From Nocardioides sp. W7 (GTDB lineage Bacteria > Actinomycetota > Actinomycetes > Propionibacteriales > Nocardioidaceae): a stretch of 64,000 nucleotides of DNA. The stretch lies in the NCBI RefSeq assembly GCF_022919075.1, contig NZ_CP095078.1, positions 3,906,001-3,970,000 on the forward strand, read 5' to 3'. Position 1 is the first letter of the stretch, and each line of letters starts with the position of its first letter. The position numbers and the translations under genes are program-made. Below the pieces are notes generated by a model. The model worked only from the letters and a program-made list of their open reading frames with translations. It did not search any database and had not been told where the DNA came from. Positions 63,662-64,000 of this stretch are shown one piece after another.

Positions 63662-64000
63662 CTACAGCGGCGGGGTCGGGCGGGGCTTGCCGAGCCGCGG
63701 TGTGACCGCCGGTGGCGTTCCGCCGCTGCCGGTCGGATCGCCAGTCCCGTTACCGCTATTGCCGTTGGCTGCGTCGGTGTTGCGGGGACGGCGCGCGGCG
63801 ACCTTGTCCGGCTCGGGTGTCAACAGGTCGTTCGGAGTGCATCCGAGCACGGCGCACAGGACGTCGAGCTCTTCGAGGCGCATCGTCGGCGGGTTCCCGG
63901 CCCACCACGACGACATCTTGCCGGCGGAGATCTCGAGCCCGGCATCTGCCAGCATCCGGCGCAGTTGCGCGGACTTCCAGATCCCTCGTTCGGCGGCCCG
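63662..64000 (-). CDS. XRE-type helix-turn-helix regulator (partial, start off window)
   Basis: The visible part begins in the window edge and includes SAQLRRML, a small helix-turn-helix (ISAGKMSSWWAGNPPTMRLEELDVLCAVLGCTPNDLL) and a disordered Gly/Asn/Pro-rich tail. This is the Cro/CI layout. It precedes the recombinase-like gene by 64 bases on the same strand and may regulate it. The N-terminus lies beyond 64000. Confidence 0.78.
   Translation of the reverse strand, partial: RAAERGIWKSAQLRRMLADAGLEISAGKMSSWWAGNPPTMRLEELDVLCAVLGCTPNDLLTPEPDKVAARRPRNTDAANGNSGNGTGDPTGSGGTPPAVTPRLGKPRPTPPL

Noticed and set aside
61876..63705. Plus-strand open frame of 609 codons opposite the recombinase-like gene
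   Set aside because: The composition is low-complexity, no domain is visible, and the zinc-ribbon pattern on the minus strand is clearly coding.

Overview
The window is high-G+C DNA with frequent GTG starts and stop/start overlaps. The gene families (MobF relaxase of the actinobacterial type, SCO6880-like and DUF6112-like transfer proteins, DUF6907-like protein, BTAD regulator) point to an actinomycete, most likely Propionibacteriales (Nocardioides-like). The taxonomic call is inference. No rRNA, tRNA or CRISPR array was seen.

Region 1 (1-23416) is a Dpd island, the 7-deazaguanine DNA modification and restriction system. queC and the 5' part of queE (minus strand, preQ0 synthesis) diverge from one long plus-strand run: dpdC, dpdB copy 1, dpdA, dpdB copy 2, dpdE, dpdF, dpdG, dpdH, dpdI, dpdJ, dpdK, dpdD. 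Most junctions overlap by 1-11 bases, so it is probably one operon. From work on the Salmonella Montevideo system, QueE/QueC make preQ0, DpdA with DpdB exchanges it into DNA, DpdC converts it to the amide form (dADG), and DpdD-K restrict unmodified DNA. Two different DpdB proteins flank DpdA, and a 9-bp inverted repeat lies in the divergent promoter gap.

Region 2 (23402-56259) looks like an integrative/conjugative element. It has small minus-strand accessory genes and a 1173-residue MobF relaxase-helicase. These are followed by a Tad/Flp-pilus-like operon whose SAF gene is frameshifted and which ends in a large membrane LysM-BTAD protein. Next come a secreted S1 protease, a primase-polymerase, a ParB-like protein, a lysozyme/NlpC-P60 cell-wall hydrolase, two DUF6112-like proteins, a TrbL/VirB6-like channel protein, an SCO6880-like protein and a VirB4-like ATPase. 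A trkA-trkH potassium uptake pair, bracketed by an IS3 remnant and an IS110 remnant, splits the transfer module. No coupling protein (VirD4/TraD) is visible, so self-transfer is uncertain.

Region 3 (56260-64000) carries an ABC-2 exporter (minus) divergent from a NarL-type two-component pair (plus). It also has an AadA-like nucleotidyltransferase, a small unknown protein, a recombinase-like protein with four N-terminal zinc ribbons, and an XRE-type regulator cut by the right edge. By eye the Dpd genes are somewhat less G+C-rich than the transfer genes, which would fit cargo acquired separately; this was not computed.
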